This document shows, in pieces, positions 12,467-21,231 of a stretch of DNA of 64,000 nt. The stretch covers positions 14,733,606 through 14,797,605 of the forward strand of contig NW_024037064.1 in the NCBI RefSeq assembly GCF_015706575.1, written 5' to 3'. The position numbers were made by a program, and so were the translations under genes. The notes beneath the pieces are model-generated. The model did no database searches. It saw only the letters and a list, made by a program, of their open reading frames with translations, and had not been told where the DNA came from. How positions within the stretch are numbered: position 1 is the stretch's first letter; every line of letters starts with the position of its first letter. This DNA comes from Patiria miniata (lineage: Eukaryota > Echinodermata > Asteroidea > Valvatida > Asterinidae).

Positions 12467-12911
12467 TGTGACCCGCTCTGCAAAAATGAGTCTGATGTCG
12501 CATAGCTTGAATTCCAGCATTCACCACTTTTAAATGGAAACAGTGAAAATTTGCTCAAAATTTGGATTTTTTTGTTTTGTTTTATTTTGGTTGTTTGATA
12601 GTTTTAGTTCAGATATCTTACACAGAAATTTAAATATTGTAAGAAAACGACTAACAAATTTATGATATTTGGTGTTTTTCTTGGTTAGTTACATTGTATT
12701 TGTAATTTTTAAACCCTTTTTTCTTCATTGAGACATTTCTTGCTTTGCAAAAACTTGACAGAATTAAAAAAGGCACAACAGTGCAACCAAACGCCCTAGA
12801 GAGGCCCATGATATACCAAATGAAAGCTTATTTCATTCCCATTTTATCAATGTAGTTAACTCAAAATGTCAGTTTTGCCACAACAGACTCATTTTTGTGG
12901 AGTGGGTCACA
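12467..12911. mobile_element. 445-bp TIR element (MITE)
   Basis: Inverted termini begin TGTGACCC and run about 30 bp with a few mismatches; both inner ends read AAAAATGAGTCTG. Flanking TA dinucleotides at 12465-12466 and 12912-12913 suggest a TA target duplication, as in Tc1/mariner MITEs. It has no coding capacity. Confidence 0.7.
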
Positions 12912-12913
12912 TA

Positions 12914-14318
12914 TATTCTTGGGCTGACCGCCACCAGGGGGTATTAAATTTATGTCCATTGGGGGGAGCTGTCACTTAGAAATGGATGTTTTCTTTCCGA
13001 GTTAGAAAGTTCTAACTCGGATTCGTTTAAATGGGAGAAATTCGTAATGGGTTCTTTTTCCCCCTTCATATTCAAGTTTTATCACACGATCCTTTGGCCA
13101 ATACCCTCTATTTTTAATCTATCATCCTGTATATCGGGATTAATTAAATCAAACAACACAACAGATAAAACTTACCACCTGTGTGAAAGCTTCCAGAACT
13201 GGTTCAAACTACAACTGTCGGACTGCATGCACAGAATACGTTGCATCTGAGTACTCTTGCTGACTTGGCAATATGCATACCAAACTTGACCTCTAGCCTA
13301 GGTCATGACCAACTGTTAGTACCTTCTGTGAGGCTACATCATACATGTATATTGTTTCATTACCCGGTGCAAATTTTGTTACCACGAATGACGATACTAA
13401 TTCTCGCCATTACATTATTCTATTAGTGTGCCCAGATTATTGTCAGAAAAATGGCGGTTGTCTTTGTGCCGCGTAATTAACTGGCCCGATTATGCCGCGC
13501 TAGCACGCAATCAGATTTGATCCTATTGGTTAAGACCTAACATCACGTGGTCATATTTAAACATCGTGACGTGTACCGTGTTTATTAGGTGTTGAACACA
13601 AACAGCTAAATTAATAACCTAATATTATTAGTGACCTAATTAGTTAATGAAGTGAAGCGACGCGTGTGCGTCGGTTCGGCTTTTACGTGAGCAGTCAGCC
13701 CACGTGGTTTGAGGTTTGATGCCTCGGTAAGGAAGACTGTACAAAATGTTGATGTTCACTGAGCTTTTATTCCAGTTCCAGTAAATAATCCCAGCAAGAT
13801 AATCCTGGCGAATTAGTTCCAGCAAATTAATCCCAGCAAATTAAAAACCTAAATGAAAATGATAGTGTTTACAATTGTAAATACATGTGATTACAATAAA
13901 CACAATGTTTTGAATTCACTTGACAATAAACTTATTATATCAACATGAATGTGAATACAGTTGCATGTAGTGTCACTGTCCGATATGGCACGGAGCTATA
14001 AAACTTACCCAGCACCTCGTCTATGTGCAGTTATACAAATGTAAATCTCAGGTGCGGGAGGCTACAGAGCTTCTGTAATACAATGTTAACATTATACAAT
14101 ATAAATGACATATAAGGGGATGATATGATACCATGATACCATGGATAAACCTTCAGTCATAGAGACGGACAGCTAGACCTGCTCCCGCGCGGGAGCCACT
14201 GCTGAAAATTTGTGCTCTTTTGTTACACTCGTGGGAATCTTTAGATACATATTGTCTGCTGGAATCAGTCAATATGGACTGTATATAGTCTCTTTACACT
14301 TGTGCATAAAGCAGTAAA
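12914..14318. other. Non-coding stretch between MITE and Polinton-like element
   Basis: No gene is seen. It holds an 11-bp perfect palindrome arm (CCGAGTTAGAA, 12998-13021), a cluster of GTGTTTATT/AAACATCGTGACGTG motifs at 13558-13600 resembling the subterminal repeats, a CCAAT-like ATTGG, an imperfect AATTAATCCCAGC repeat (13785-13845) and a 16-bp perfect palindrome GCTCCCGCGCGGGAGC (14181-14196). The left end of the Polinton-like element must lie in or near this stretch. Confidence 0.5.
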
Positions 14319-14541
14319 TTAAAAAATGGTTTGGTATGGCATAAGGCAATGAACAGATATGGATATATAAGCATCGATGCGGCAAATTAAAAAAGTTTGA
14401 ATTGGGTATACCGCACAGATTGGACTTTTATGCCAAAAATAAGCGGTTTCTTTTTTAGCGACCGTCACCCAACTGATCAAATCATACAAAATTAAATTTA
14501 CAAAATATAAGAATTCAACGAGTTTATGCCAACACAAATAA

Positions 14542-15204
14542 TTATACCGTAGTCTGCTGCCAAATATAAGCGACATGTGGGTCTAGTAACATTATCCTAA
14601 TTTCATTTCTAAGATTGTAGATTGTTTTGAATGGAACTCCTAATTTGTCAAACAAAGGGTAATTTTTTAATAAATTTGCTACAAGACGTATTTTGTTGGC
14701 ATAAGCTCTGTGAATGCCTACATTTTGTTTAAGCCACTCTTTCCAAGATGTTATTGGTTTTTCTCGACTATGAAGGCAATGAACAGCATCAAGCAACTTT
14801 CCATACTCGATGTAAATACCGATTATAGAAGCCTGACGCTGACCAATACCCTCATAGCCAGAAACTAGATGCGGAACAGATTCCCCTAAGGTTTTTATAG
14901 TGTCTAAGTTTCTATACAAAGGGAAACTGTTCGATTGAGAAGAGTGCTGTACCGTACTCAGCAGATGCCTGTGTAGGTCATCGCCGGTTAGCTTAGATTT
15001 TGCTTTACATGTAGTTTGACCCAAAAGAGACTTTATATTTCCTCTCGGTTTTATCGGTATGATTTGATCAGTTGGGCCATTTAGTTTCAAATCACCAAGA
15101 AATGTCAGCATTTCTTGGTGATATTTTACATGTGACTCTATAATTTGTAAGTCCTCTCGACTCCAGTTATAACAATCTTCCATTGGTACATCATTATTTT
15201 CCAT
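14542..15204 (-). CDS. Unknown 220-aa protein at the left end of the Polinton-like element
   Basis: The intact frame starts in good context (ACCATGG on the minus strand). The C-terminal half (residues 130-210: EYGKLLDAV, SWKEWLKQNVGI, YANKIRLVANLLKNYPLFDKLG, YNLRNEI) resembles the helical DUF3102-like segments of some phage and virus proteins, in which an aromatic-rich helix pair follows a WL-N-VGI motif. I recognise no catalytic residues. It is about 500 bp from the TFIIB-like gene and diverges from it. It is probably an accessory gene of the element, possibly DNA-binding; this is inference. Confidence 0.5.
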   Translation of the reverse strand: MENNDVPMEDCYNWSREDLQIIESHVKYHQEMLTFLGDLKLNGPTDQIIPIKPRGNIKSLLGQTTCKAKSKLTGDDLHRHLLSTVQHSSQSNSFPLYRNLDTIKTLGESVPHLVSGYEGIGQRQASIIGIYIEYGKLLDAVHCLHSREKPITSWKEWLKQNVGIHRAYANKIRLVANLLKNYPLFDKLGVPFKTIYNLRNEIRIMLLDPHVAYIWQQTTV

Positions 15205-15340
15205 GGTCGCTAAAAAAAGAAAACGCTTACCTTGTAGAATTGGTGTAAGAAGCTAAAACCCAAAAACACGTCTGTTCTGACAGCGGTCGGTTCATATAGT
15301 GAAGCGAAAAAATGGGCGGCGTCTGATATGAACTAGTTTT

Positions 15341-15560
15341 TGGAAACAACAACAAAAGCGTGACAGATTGAAATTTTGCAGTCCTGCATGGTAGGCAGTT
15401 TATTGACTTTGCTCTTGGAAACAACAATAGCGTGACTGATTGAAAGTCACTGCATGGTAGGTGGTTTATTGACTTTGCTCTTGGAACCAACAATAGCGGG
15501 ACTGATTGAAACCTGACCCCAAACATGTTTTGAAAGCAACAAAGCGTGACAAATTGAATT
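15341..15560. repeat. Imperfect tandem repeats in a divergent intergenic region
   Basis: Four diverged units start at 15341, 15416, 15482 and 15531 with (T)TGGAAACAACAA followed by AGCGTGACTGATTGAAA and GCATGGTAGG. They fill the gap between divergent genes, so a role as enhancer or replication-related sequence is possible. Confidence 0.65.
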
Positions 15561-15702
15561 TTTTTTTGCGGGCTGCACTTTGCTCTGTGTCATGTATGGA
15601 GCGCTGATGGTATGGAAAGTATAAAATGAGCAGAAAGGTATGGAGCGCCAATCATAAATTAAAAAAAAACCTTTATTTAAAACAATTAATCATTTATAAT
15701 AA

Positions 15703-16194
15703 ATGAATCTTTTTCAGAGTAAAAACGTCGAGCTATCTGATAAAACAGATCAGTGCGATCACCATATAATCATCGAGAATGGTTTTTTAGTTTGTGAAAC
15801 GTGCGGTGAAATAGTCTCGCGTTACTTTGATTTTTCGGCAGAAAATGCGCAAGAAGATCGTATCAATTGGTCAATTTTAAAAAGGAACAAAAGAAAAACT
15901 GTGGAGAAACTTATTTTGTCGGTGTGTCCAGAGCAAGACTTAGAAGATGTCCAAGAAACAATCAATAAATATAACGAGCTCGTTAATTACAAAACATTGA
16001 GGGGAAACGGATGCGTCAAACGCTCGTTAATAGCCGCGAGTTTTCATAACGTCGTTGGATTAGACAAAGAACGAGTTAGAGATTTATTTAAAGTGACTCA
16101 AAATCAATTTAATAAAGCACTAAAAAAATACGATGACCACTACAATAAAGGCGGGGCCGAGGGTAACACCCTAAGAGGTGAAATAGAGGTATAA
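15703..16194 (+). CDS. TFIIB-like protein: zinc ribbon plus single cyclin-like repeat
   Basis: The intact 163-aa frame starts with an ATG preceded by an AT-rich leader (TTTATAATAA). Residues 18-34 form a zinc ribbon (C18, H20/H21, C31, C34 in CDHH and CETC) followed by GEIVSRYF, the B-ribbon pattern of TFIIB. Residues 90-145 contain KRSLIAASFHNVVGL and LFKVTQNQFNKALKKY, which resemble the helices of a TFIIB cyclin repeat. TFIIB has about 310 residues with two cyclin repeats; this protein has room for one. TFIIB homologues direct viral gene transcription in large DNA viruses. Here it could direct transcription from the shared AT-rich motif near the structural gene starts. It converges on the 232-aa gene with a 28-bp gap containing a weak CTCGGT/ACCGAG inverted repeat. 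Confidence 0.65.
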   Translation: MNLFQSKNVELSDKTDQCDHHIIIENGFLVCETCGEIVSRYFDFSAENAQEDRINWSILKRNKRKTVEKLILSVCPEQDLEDVQETINKYNELVNYKTLRGNGCVKRSLIAASFHNVVGLDKERVRDLFKVTQNQFNKALKKYDDHYNKGGAEGNTLRGEIEV

Positions 16195-16222
16195 CTCGGT
16201 GGATCGCTTTCATAATGTTTAT

Positions 16223-16921
16223 TTACCGAGAATTTGAACTTGTAAGTTTTTCGATAAGAGATTTTTTTTCTTTTGCCAGCCGTTCGTCTACCCGTTTTTT
16301 AACTTCTTTTTCAAAGTCTGTATCGTTTTTAATTTTTTGAAGCTTTGTGCTGGTCTTTGTTCTGATTTTTTGTTTAAGCTCGTTAAATTTTGCGAGCTCT
16401 CTCGTAATCAATAAGAACTCTTCGTGCGATATATCTCCGTCGTTGATGGCTTGAGACACGTATTCTTCAATCGTGTTAAGTTTGGAGTCTGCTAATATCT
16501 TAATCTGGTCGTGCTTTTTTAGCTTGGCGGATAATCGCTTAGACGCGATTCTAAGCAGAATATCTACACCAAAAGCGCCTATAAACGTTCCTTCTAGCAC
16601 CAATCCAACGGGGGCTGATATAACACACAATAGAGTGGGAATACTGACAGCCCCCGCTATAGCCCCCAATCCTTCTAATCCTATCTCTACGTAATAAATA
16701 GTGTCGATCATTCTCTTAATTTTTTTATAAGTGCGCTCTCGGTGGTCTCTCTCTTTCAAGATTAAAGATCGAATCTCTTCAATCTTTTTCAGTCTGTACA
16801 CTTTTGTTTCTTCGTTACTATTTAATCGGAGTACATCTCCAGAAATTGTTTCTTCGTTACTATTTAATCGGAGTACATCTCCAGAAATATCAGGGTATAA
16901 AGCCTTACCATCTACACTCAT
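16223..16921 (-). CDS. Polinton-family membrane protein, 232 aa
   Basis: The central hydrophobic stretch (about residues 77-122) can form two membrane helices. It is preceded by a charged helix (RLKKIEEIRSLILKERDHRERTYKK) and followed by a lysine-rich coiled region with KHDQIKILADSKLNTI and DGDISHEEF. From memory this layout recurs in Polinton-encoded proteins; function unknown, probably virion- or membrane-associated. Residues 13-26 and 27-40 are an exact tandem duplication. The promoter-like motif ends 2 nt from the start codon. Confidence 0.6.
   Translation of the reverse strand: MSVDGKALYPDISGDVLRLNSNEETISGDVLRLNSNEETKVYRLKKIEEIRSLILKERDHRERTYKKIKRMIDTIYYVEIGLEGLGAIAGAVSIPTLLCVISAPVGLVLEGTFIGAFGVDILLRIASKRLSAKLKKHDQIKILADSKLNTIEEYVSQAINDGDISHEEFLLITRELAKFNELKQKIRTKTSTKLQKIKNDTDFEKEVKKRVDERLAKEKKSLIEKLTSSNSR
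16806..16889. repeat. 42-bp in-frame tandem duplication
   Basis: Two identical 42-bp units (starting 16806 and 16848) lie inside the 232-aa gene and duplicate 14 residues near its N-terminus. Perfect identity implies a recent event. Confidence 0.95.
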
Positions 16922-16922
16922 G

Positions 16923-16939
16923 TTTTTAATATAAAAAGA
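16923..16939 (-). promoter_or_regulatory. Candidate late-promoter motif of the 232-aa gene
   Basis: On the minus strand the sequence reads TCTTTTTATATTAAAAA, 2 nt before the ATG. The same 16-mer occurs at 18141-18156. Such short spacing implies either a very short leader or a different start site. Confidence 0.5.
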
Positions 16940-16947
16940 TTTTAAAA

Positions 16948-18129
16948 TTAAAAGATCTCCAACTCGATAATGATACCCTCACCCTTATTGTTGAATACCT
17001 GTCCTTTTTCACCGCTGATAGAAAATGTCAGTTTGTCGATTATACCGTTTTTAAGATTTTTGAATTCCTCGGCTCTATCAATATCGGGTTTGCGCGTAGC
17101 CACGGGTACGATTTTTAAGATGTCAGAAGGACGACCATTAAAAAAGTTTTCACTTGTACTTAATTGCGGGCAGCGAATAAACAAAAATTTAAACGGATTA
17201 ACGTCGTAAGACCCCGTATACACCACTTTGGGTACCAGTCTTCCTTTGGGTAAATTGAGTAATCGAGATACTTCTCTGTTCAAGCGCAATTTGAGATTTA
17301 CGTCGGTTATCACCAACGTCACCTTTTTAGATTCTCTAAATATTCGAAAACTTACCCCGGGTATAGAATTTAAAATGAAATCGAACCAATCGACGTCGTA
17401 CCACCCCGGTGCTATGATGACCGAACCGATACTTCCGAGTGGTAACGGCGCTAAATGACTCGGAGGAATAAAATCTAAATCATCACCCGTCACGATAAGA
17501 CTTCCTCTAATAATCACCCCTGCTTCTCTACTATCTCTCAACTCGCTCAACTCGCTCGCATCCATTTCTCCTTCAATAAACTTTAAAGCCAATTCCTCAC
17601 CTTCAAAGATTTTTCTTTCTCTAACGAATAATATTCTTACTAAAGATTGAAGCGTATTAAGTTCTAATTCAGTTTTTGGTATTTCTGAATTCATGGCGGC
17701 TAAAATCAACCCTCGCCGTTCAGCTATAATAGCTCTTTTTCTTTTGTTTGATTCTAAAACGGATTCTAGTCTATCGTCTTTGTACGCTTTTATAAGATCG
17801 TTTATAGTTTTTTGTAAAACATTTTCATCGTTAAATAAATAGTGGTATGGTATATCGGGTAACAATCGCTCTATAAAATCTCTATCCGGCGTTCTTATGT
17901 GTACATCTGAAAGAAACTCCGCGGGTATGAGGGGAGGTTTATCTGTGGTAAACGCGGGTCTCCCATCTATTTGCGTAAACCAATCAATCTCTGTGGCGCT
18001 GGAAATATTAAAATATCCGGGGTTAAACATTACCCTTTTTACGCGAACAGATTTTTGACCGTTTAAATTATCTACGACGTCTTCTAATTTAAACGTCTGC
18101 TCATTTTGAAACAAGTGAAACGAATGCAT
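16948..18129 (-). CDS. Candidate penton/minor capsid protein, 393 aa
   Basis: The frame is intact. The C-terminal third (residues 320-393: FKFLFIRCPQL, LKIVPVATRK, then a strand-rich end IIIELEIF) resembles the jelly-roll end seen in spike or penton-like proteins of Polintons and several other DNA viruses, where an LLRVVPV-type strand precedes the last strands. The N-terminal half has a helical, charged insert (residues 100-190). It lies next to and divergent from the 474-aa gene, sharing a 41-bp intergenic promoter. Assignment as minor capsid rests on this pattern and the gene context; no structure prediction was done. Confidence 0.5.
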   Translation of the reverse strand: MHSFHLFQNEQTFKLEDVVDNLNGQKSVRVKRVMFNPGYFNISSATEIDWFTQIDGRPAFTTDKPPLIPAEFLSDVHIRTPDRDFIERLLPDIPYHYLFNDENVLQKTINDLIKAYKDDRLESVLESNKRKRAIIAERRGLILAAMNSEIPKTELELNTLQSLVRILFVRERKIFEGEELALKFIEGEMDASELSELRDSREAGVIIRGSLIVTGDDLDFIPPSHLAPLPLGSIGSVIIAPGWYDVDWFDFILNSIPGVSFRIFRESKKVTLVITDVNLKLRLNREVSRLLNLPKGRLVPKVVYTGSYDVNPFKFLFIRCPQLSTSENFFNGRPSDILKIVPVATRKPDIDRAEEFKNLKNGIIDKLTFSISGEKGQVFNNKGEGIIIELEIF

Positions 18130-18140
18130 TTATTTTAAAG

Positions 18141-18156
18141 TCTTTTTATATTAAAA
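18141..18156 (+). promoter_or_regulatory. Candidate late-promoter motif, divergent gene pair
   Basis: TCTTTTTATATTAAAA lies in the 41-bp gap between the 393-aa gene (minus) and the 474-aa gene (plus), 14 nt before the plus-strand ATG. The gap must serve both genes. Confidence 0.55.
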
Positions 18157-18170
18157 CTGAAACTAAAATA

Positions 18171-19595
18171 ATGAGTGATTTTAAGTCGTTAAAAAAGCAG
18201 ATACAATCGATAGCCGATCAGGTAACGAAACAAGTAAATCAAAATGTAGCCAAGGCAACCGAGCTAAAGCATCAAGTTGCATCCCAAACAAAGTTTTTAA
18301 ACAGCACTAAACCCAGTGAACTGGAAGTTATAGTTAATAATACCAACGGGTTTTTAACCTTGTTCCCCGACTTAACCTCAGACTATAAATTGCCTCGCAT
18401 CACAACGGATGAGGATGTAGATCGTTGGAAATCACACCCCATGTCGTTTTATCAAAATCAGTTAAATTTTGCGATCTACTGCGCTACTACGGGCTGCGGT
18501 GTTGGATTCGATCTTTTAAACGCGAGCAACCGTTACGTTTGGGCCATCTTTAACTTTCATTTATATTTTACGGTTAGAAAGATCCTGTACGACTTTGCCG
18601 CTCCTTTACCGGGAGATGACGCATTTAAAGCTCTAGACAACAGTTATAATCTCAGAGCTTTTACCGATACCTGTTTGTTGTTTGGCATAGATCAAAACAA
18701 GTCTTTTAAACAGACGAGAGACACAAACTCTAACGGTTTAGGTATAGCTTATTACTGGGACACGTCTTACGTACCCGTACCCGTACCCGGAAACGATTAT
18801 GATACAACCGACCTTAATCTCGAGTATAGTCAGTATCGTAAAAATATGATGGGTGGAACTAAAATGGGGTTTGGTTTGGAAGATCCACCCAAGGGTTCGG
18901 GGCGTTACAGCGATTACACCGTAGCCTTTATCGAACAAAATGAATCGGTACAAAATGCTTGGTTAGATTTTATACCCGACACGAGTTCGTTTACCCCCGC
19001 GGGAATCATAAAGATCAACGAATCGATCAGATCTTACGTGTACGCTTTACTCGGTGCGCAGGCTCAAACAAAAACGAGCGTATTATCACCAGGCACCGGA
19101 TTAGACGCTCAGAGACAATTTAACGTCATCGTTGAAGATATCATCAATGCAGTAGACGACATGGAAACGAGTATCGATCAATTTCAAGACTCTTTGCAGT
19201 ATGCCAGAACGCCTTTAAATTTTGTCGTGAAACCGGGGTTGTATATAATTCCATCGGATATGAACTTGAGGGTTGGAACGCACGACGGCTATAACAACAA
19301 TCTTCAAATCGCTACCCAGAGTATGAAAACTGGTTTGGTGTTAGATTTAAACTCACAACCTCAGCCGGACGACTCTTTTGATGACACCGATGATGTCGCG
19401 CCACCAACACCCCTAGAGCCTATGACGAACGATGTTGTTGCACCAGCACCAACACCAGCACCAACACAAGCACCTACAGTTTTAACACAGGAGCCCACGA
19501 AACTACAAACTCACCAAGACGAAAAATTATCGTTGACGGTAGGAATATTGGCTATCGTTGGCATGGGTATTTTAGCTTACGAGGCAACGCGATAA
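18171..19595 (+). CDS. Conserved Polinton-type structural protein, 474 aa, C-terminal anchor
   Basis: The frame is intact. The N-terminus is helical (KSLKKQIQSIADQVTKQVNQ). Residues 85-125 contain SFYQNQLNFAIYCATTGCGVG, a motif I associate with a widely conserved Maverick/Polinton protein of unknown role. A threonine/proline-rich linker (about 405-445) leads to one membrane helix at the end (VGILAIVGMGILAYE). It is probably a membrane- or virion-associated protein. The next gene converges on it, and a strong hairpin lies between them. Confidence 0.6.
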   Translation: MSDFKSLKKQIQSIADQVTKQVNQNVAKATELKHQVASQTKFLNSTKPSELEVIVNNTNGFLTLFPDLTSDYKLPRITTDEDVDRWKSHPMSFYQNQLNFAIYCATTGCGVGFDLLNASNRYVWAIFNFHLYFTVRKILYDFAAPLPGDDAFKALDNSYNLRAFTDTCLLFGIDQNKSFKQTRDTNSNGLGIAYYWDTSYVPVPVPGNDYDTTDLNLEYSQYRKNMMGGTKMGFGLEDPPKGSGRYSDYTVAFIEQNESVQNAWLDFIPDTSSFTPAGIIKINESIRSYVYALLGAQAQTKTSVLSPGTGLDAQRQFNVIVEDIINAVDDMETSIDQFQDSLQYARTPLNFVVKPGLYIIPSDMNLRVGTHDGYNNNLQIATQSMKTGLVLDLNSQPQPDDSFDDTDDVAPPTPLEPMTNDVVAPAPTPAPTQAPTVLTQEPTKLQTHQDEKLSLTVGILAIVGMGILAYEATR

Positions 19596-19613
19596 GTCAC
19601 ACTCTAATCTCAC

Positions 19614-19662
19614 AAAAAAAATAAGCCTTACCAACTTTGTGCTGGTAAGGCTTATTTTTTTG
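19614..19662. terminator. Bidirectional hairpin between convergent genes
   Basis: A 19-bp perfect inverted repeat (arms 19615-19633 and 19643-19661; core TAAGCCTTACCA) surrounds a 9-nt loop. Each arm is bounded by seven A or T, so either transcript would end in a stem followed by a U run. It sits 18 bp after one stop codon and 24 bp before the other. Confidence 0.7.
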
Positions 19663-19685
19663 TTTAAACTTGATTACAACTATTA

Positions 19686-20933
19686 CTACCATCGTTTTTG
19701 CAGGTACGCAAACACCAAGGCTCCCACACCCAAAAACAAAGCCCACACGTGTTCGGCCAACCACGATACAGACTTACTCAGTGCGTTAAATATCCAACTG
19801 AGTACGCTGCCTATGATACCCGGCAGAGCACCCAACGCGCTCACTCCGAGTTTTTGAAGAGCAGATGCAAAATTAGCAAGTTGTTTTGAAATCCACTCTT
19901 CAATACCACCTTTTGGTGTTGGTGTTGGTGTTGGCGATGGCGCGGTTGGGGCACCCACACCTCTCACGCTAGCGACGATGCTACTCACTATCGTGCTGAT
20001 GGCTAAACTCAAAGCGGCTAAAATACTCACTACGGTCACACCTTGTTCTCTAAACAGAGTTTTAATCTTTTCCGCAAGAGTCGTGTCGTCGCCTAAAATT
20101 TTATTAATCGTTTCTTTGATTCTAGCGATCTGACTTTTGAGCCCTCGTTCGTTGGCTTTTGCGGTTTCTAATCTGGCGGATCTTTCAACGTTCAAGTCGC
20201 TCAATTTATCGTTTAACTCTCGTCGACCCTCTTCGCTGTGAGATTCGTCGAGTTCTTGCCTCGTGGCTGCAATCTCTCGGTCTAGTTCTGTGAGACGCGC
20301 TAAATTAAGTTCTAGGTTACCTCTCAACGTCTGAAGAGTTTTGTCTAAACCCTGGAGTTCTCTGTAATTCAGTCCTTCTGTTTGAGCGCCGGTGTCGCGT
20401 TCTAAATCGTCTATAATCTCGATTACCTCATCGGTGACTCTGGGTAGTTCTGTCATGGGGATACTCTCGGGTTGTATCGATCGCAGTTGTTGGCTTTGAT
20501 CGTCACTGAGTGTCTTACGTTCGTAATGCGTAAAGCCTAATTCCTTTCTAATAAAATCTCTACCGTTTAAACCCATCTTTCTTACATTTAACTCTATAGT
20601 CCTCAGAGACAAGAATCTGTCTGGTTTTCTTTGATCCGTTAACCTTAGTAAGCCTTTACCAGTGTCATAAAATAAACCGTCTTTTTTGAGAATAAATTTT
20701 TCGTATCTCGGAGATATTGGTTTTTCGTATATGTTATAGGTATCGTAAAACTCATCAACGCGCCCATTAGTGACCATGCTTCTTCCTTGATCTAAAACGT
20801 CATCTATGTCGGTAGTGAGGATTGGTGGTGCAGGAGTATCAAAGTTGTCGTCCAGATTGGTCTCTGCTACATCATCATTGTCATCGTAATCGTAATCATC
20901 AACAGGATCAAAGTCAAATCCTCCTTCAGCCAT
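19686..20933 (-). CDS. Conserved Polinton-type coiled-coil membrane protein, 415 aa
   Basis: The frame is intact. There is a strongly acidic N-terminus (residues 1-50), a long coiled coil (about 180-285) and a hydrophobic helix (VTVVSILAALSLAISTIVSS, about 300-322) preceded by LAEKIKTLFREQG. A threonine/proline linker follows, then two more hydrophobic segments (ALPGIIGSVLSWIFNAL; VWALFLGVGALVFAYL). The LFREQG helix-membrane-linker-membrane order recurs in Maverick/Polinton proteins; its role is unknown, presumably in the virion membrane or entry. Confidence 0.6.
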   Translation of the reverse strand: MAEGGFDFDPVDDYDYDDNDDVAETNLDDNFDTPAPPILTTDIDDVLDQGRSMVTNGRVDEFYDTYNIYEKPISPRYEKFILKKDGLFYDTGKGLLRLTDQRKPDRFLSLRTIELNVRKMGLNGRDFIRKELGFTHYERKTLSDDQSQQLRSIQPESIPMTELPRVTDEVIEIIDDLERDTGAQTEGLNYRELQGLDKTLQTLRGNLELNLARLTELDREIAATRQELDESHSEEGRRELNDKLSDLNVERSARLETAKANERGLKSQIARIKETINKILGDDTTLAEKIKTLFREQGVTVVSILAALSLAISTIVSSIVASVRGVGAPTAPSPTPTPTPKGGIEEWISKQLANFASALQKLGVSALGALPGIIGSVLSWIFNALSKSVSWLAEHVWALFLGVGALVFAYLQKRW

Positions 20934-20955
20934 TTATTTAATAAACCTATTTAAA

Positions 20956-21198
20956 TTATACCGTTTTCATTATACTGCCTGGTAGTATACCCTGGGCCAC
21001 CAACCAATTTTGCGTGGCCAGAGCTCCACTTATAATACCCGTCAATTTACCCGCATCTTCTACGCTTAGTTTGCTTAAATCCGGCGCTTTCATTTTGAGT
21101 AGTTTAGCTCCTACCATGGCGTTTCCCATCGAAAGACCCGATATGACGGCTCCGTGATAAATCGTATTAGCTATTCCGTTGGTGGCAAAGTTACTCAT
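20956..21198 (-). CDS. Small membrane-associated protein, 80 aa
   Basis: The frame is intact. Glycine/alanine-rich hydrophobic segments occur at residues 17-32 and 50-66, and it ends GILPGSIMKTV. Small proteins of this form, with a phrase like ATQNWLVAQGILPG, recur beside the 415-aa-type protein in Polintons. Function unknown. A TTATATTAAAAA motif lies just upstream. Confidence 0.55.
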   Translation of the reverse strand: MSNFATNGIANTIYHGAVISGLSMGNAMVGAKLLKMKAPDLSKLSVEDAGKLTGIISGALATQNWLVAQGILPGSIMKTV

Positions 21199-21200
21199 CG

Positions 21201-21215
21201 TTTTTAATATAACAA
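21201..21215 (-). promoter_or_regulatory. Candidate late-promoter motif of the 80-aa gene
   Basis: The minus strand reads TTGTTATATTAAAAA, 2 nt before the ATG, a variant of the motif at 16923, 18141 and 24802. Confidence 0.45.
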
Positions 21216-21231
21216 TTTTTAAATTGCTGGT

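Noticed and set aside
14181..14196. 16-bp palindrome as the Polinton terminus
   Set aside because: No counterpart was found at the right side; kept only as a noted palindrome.
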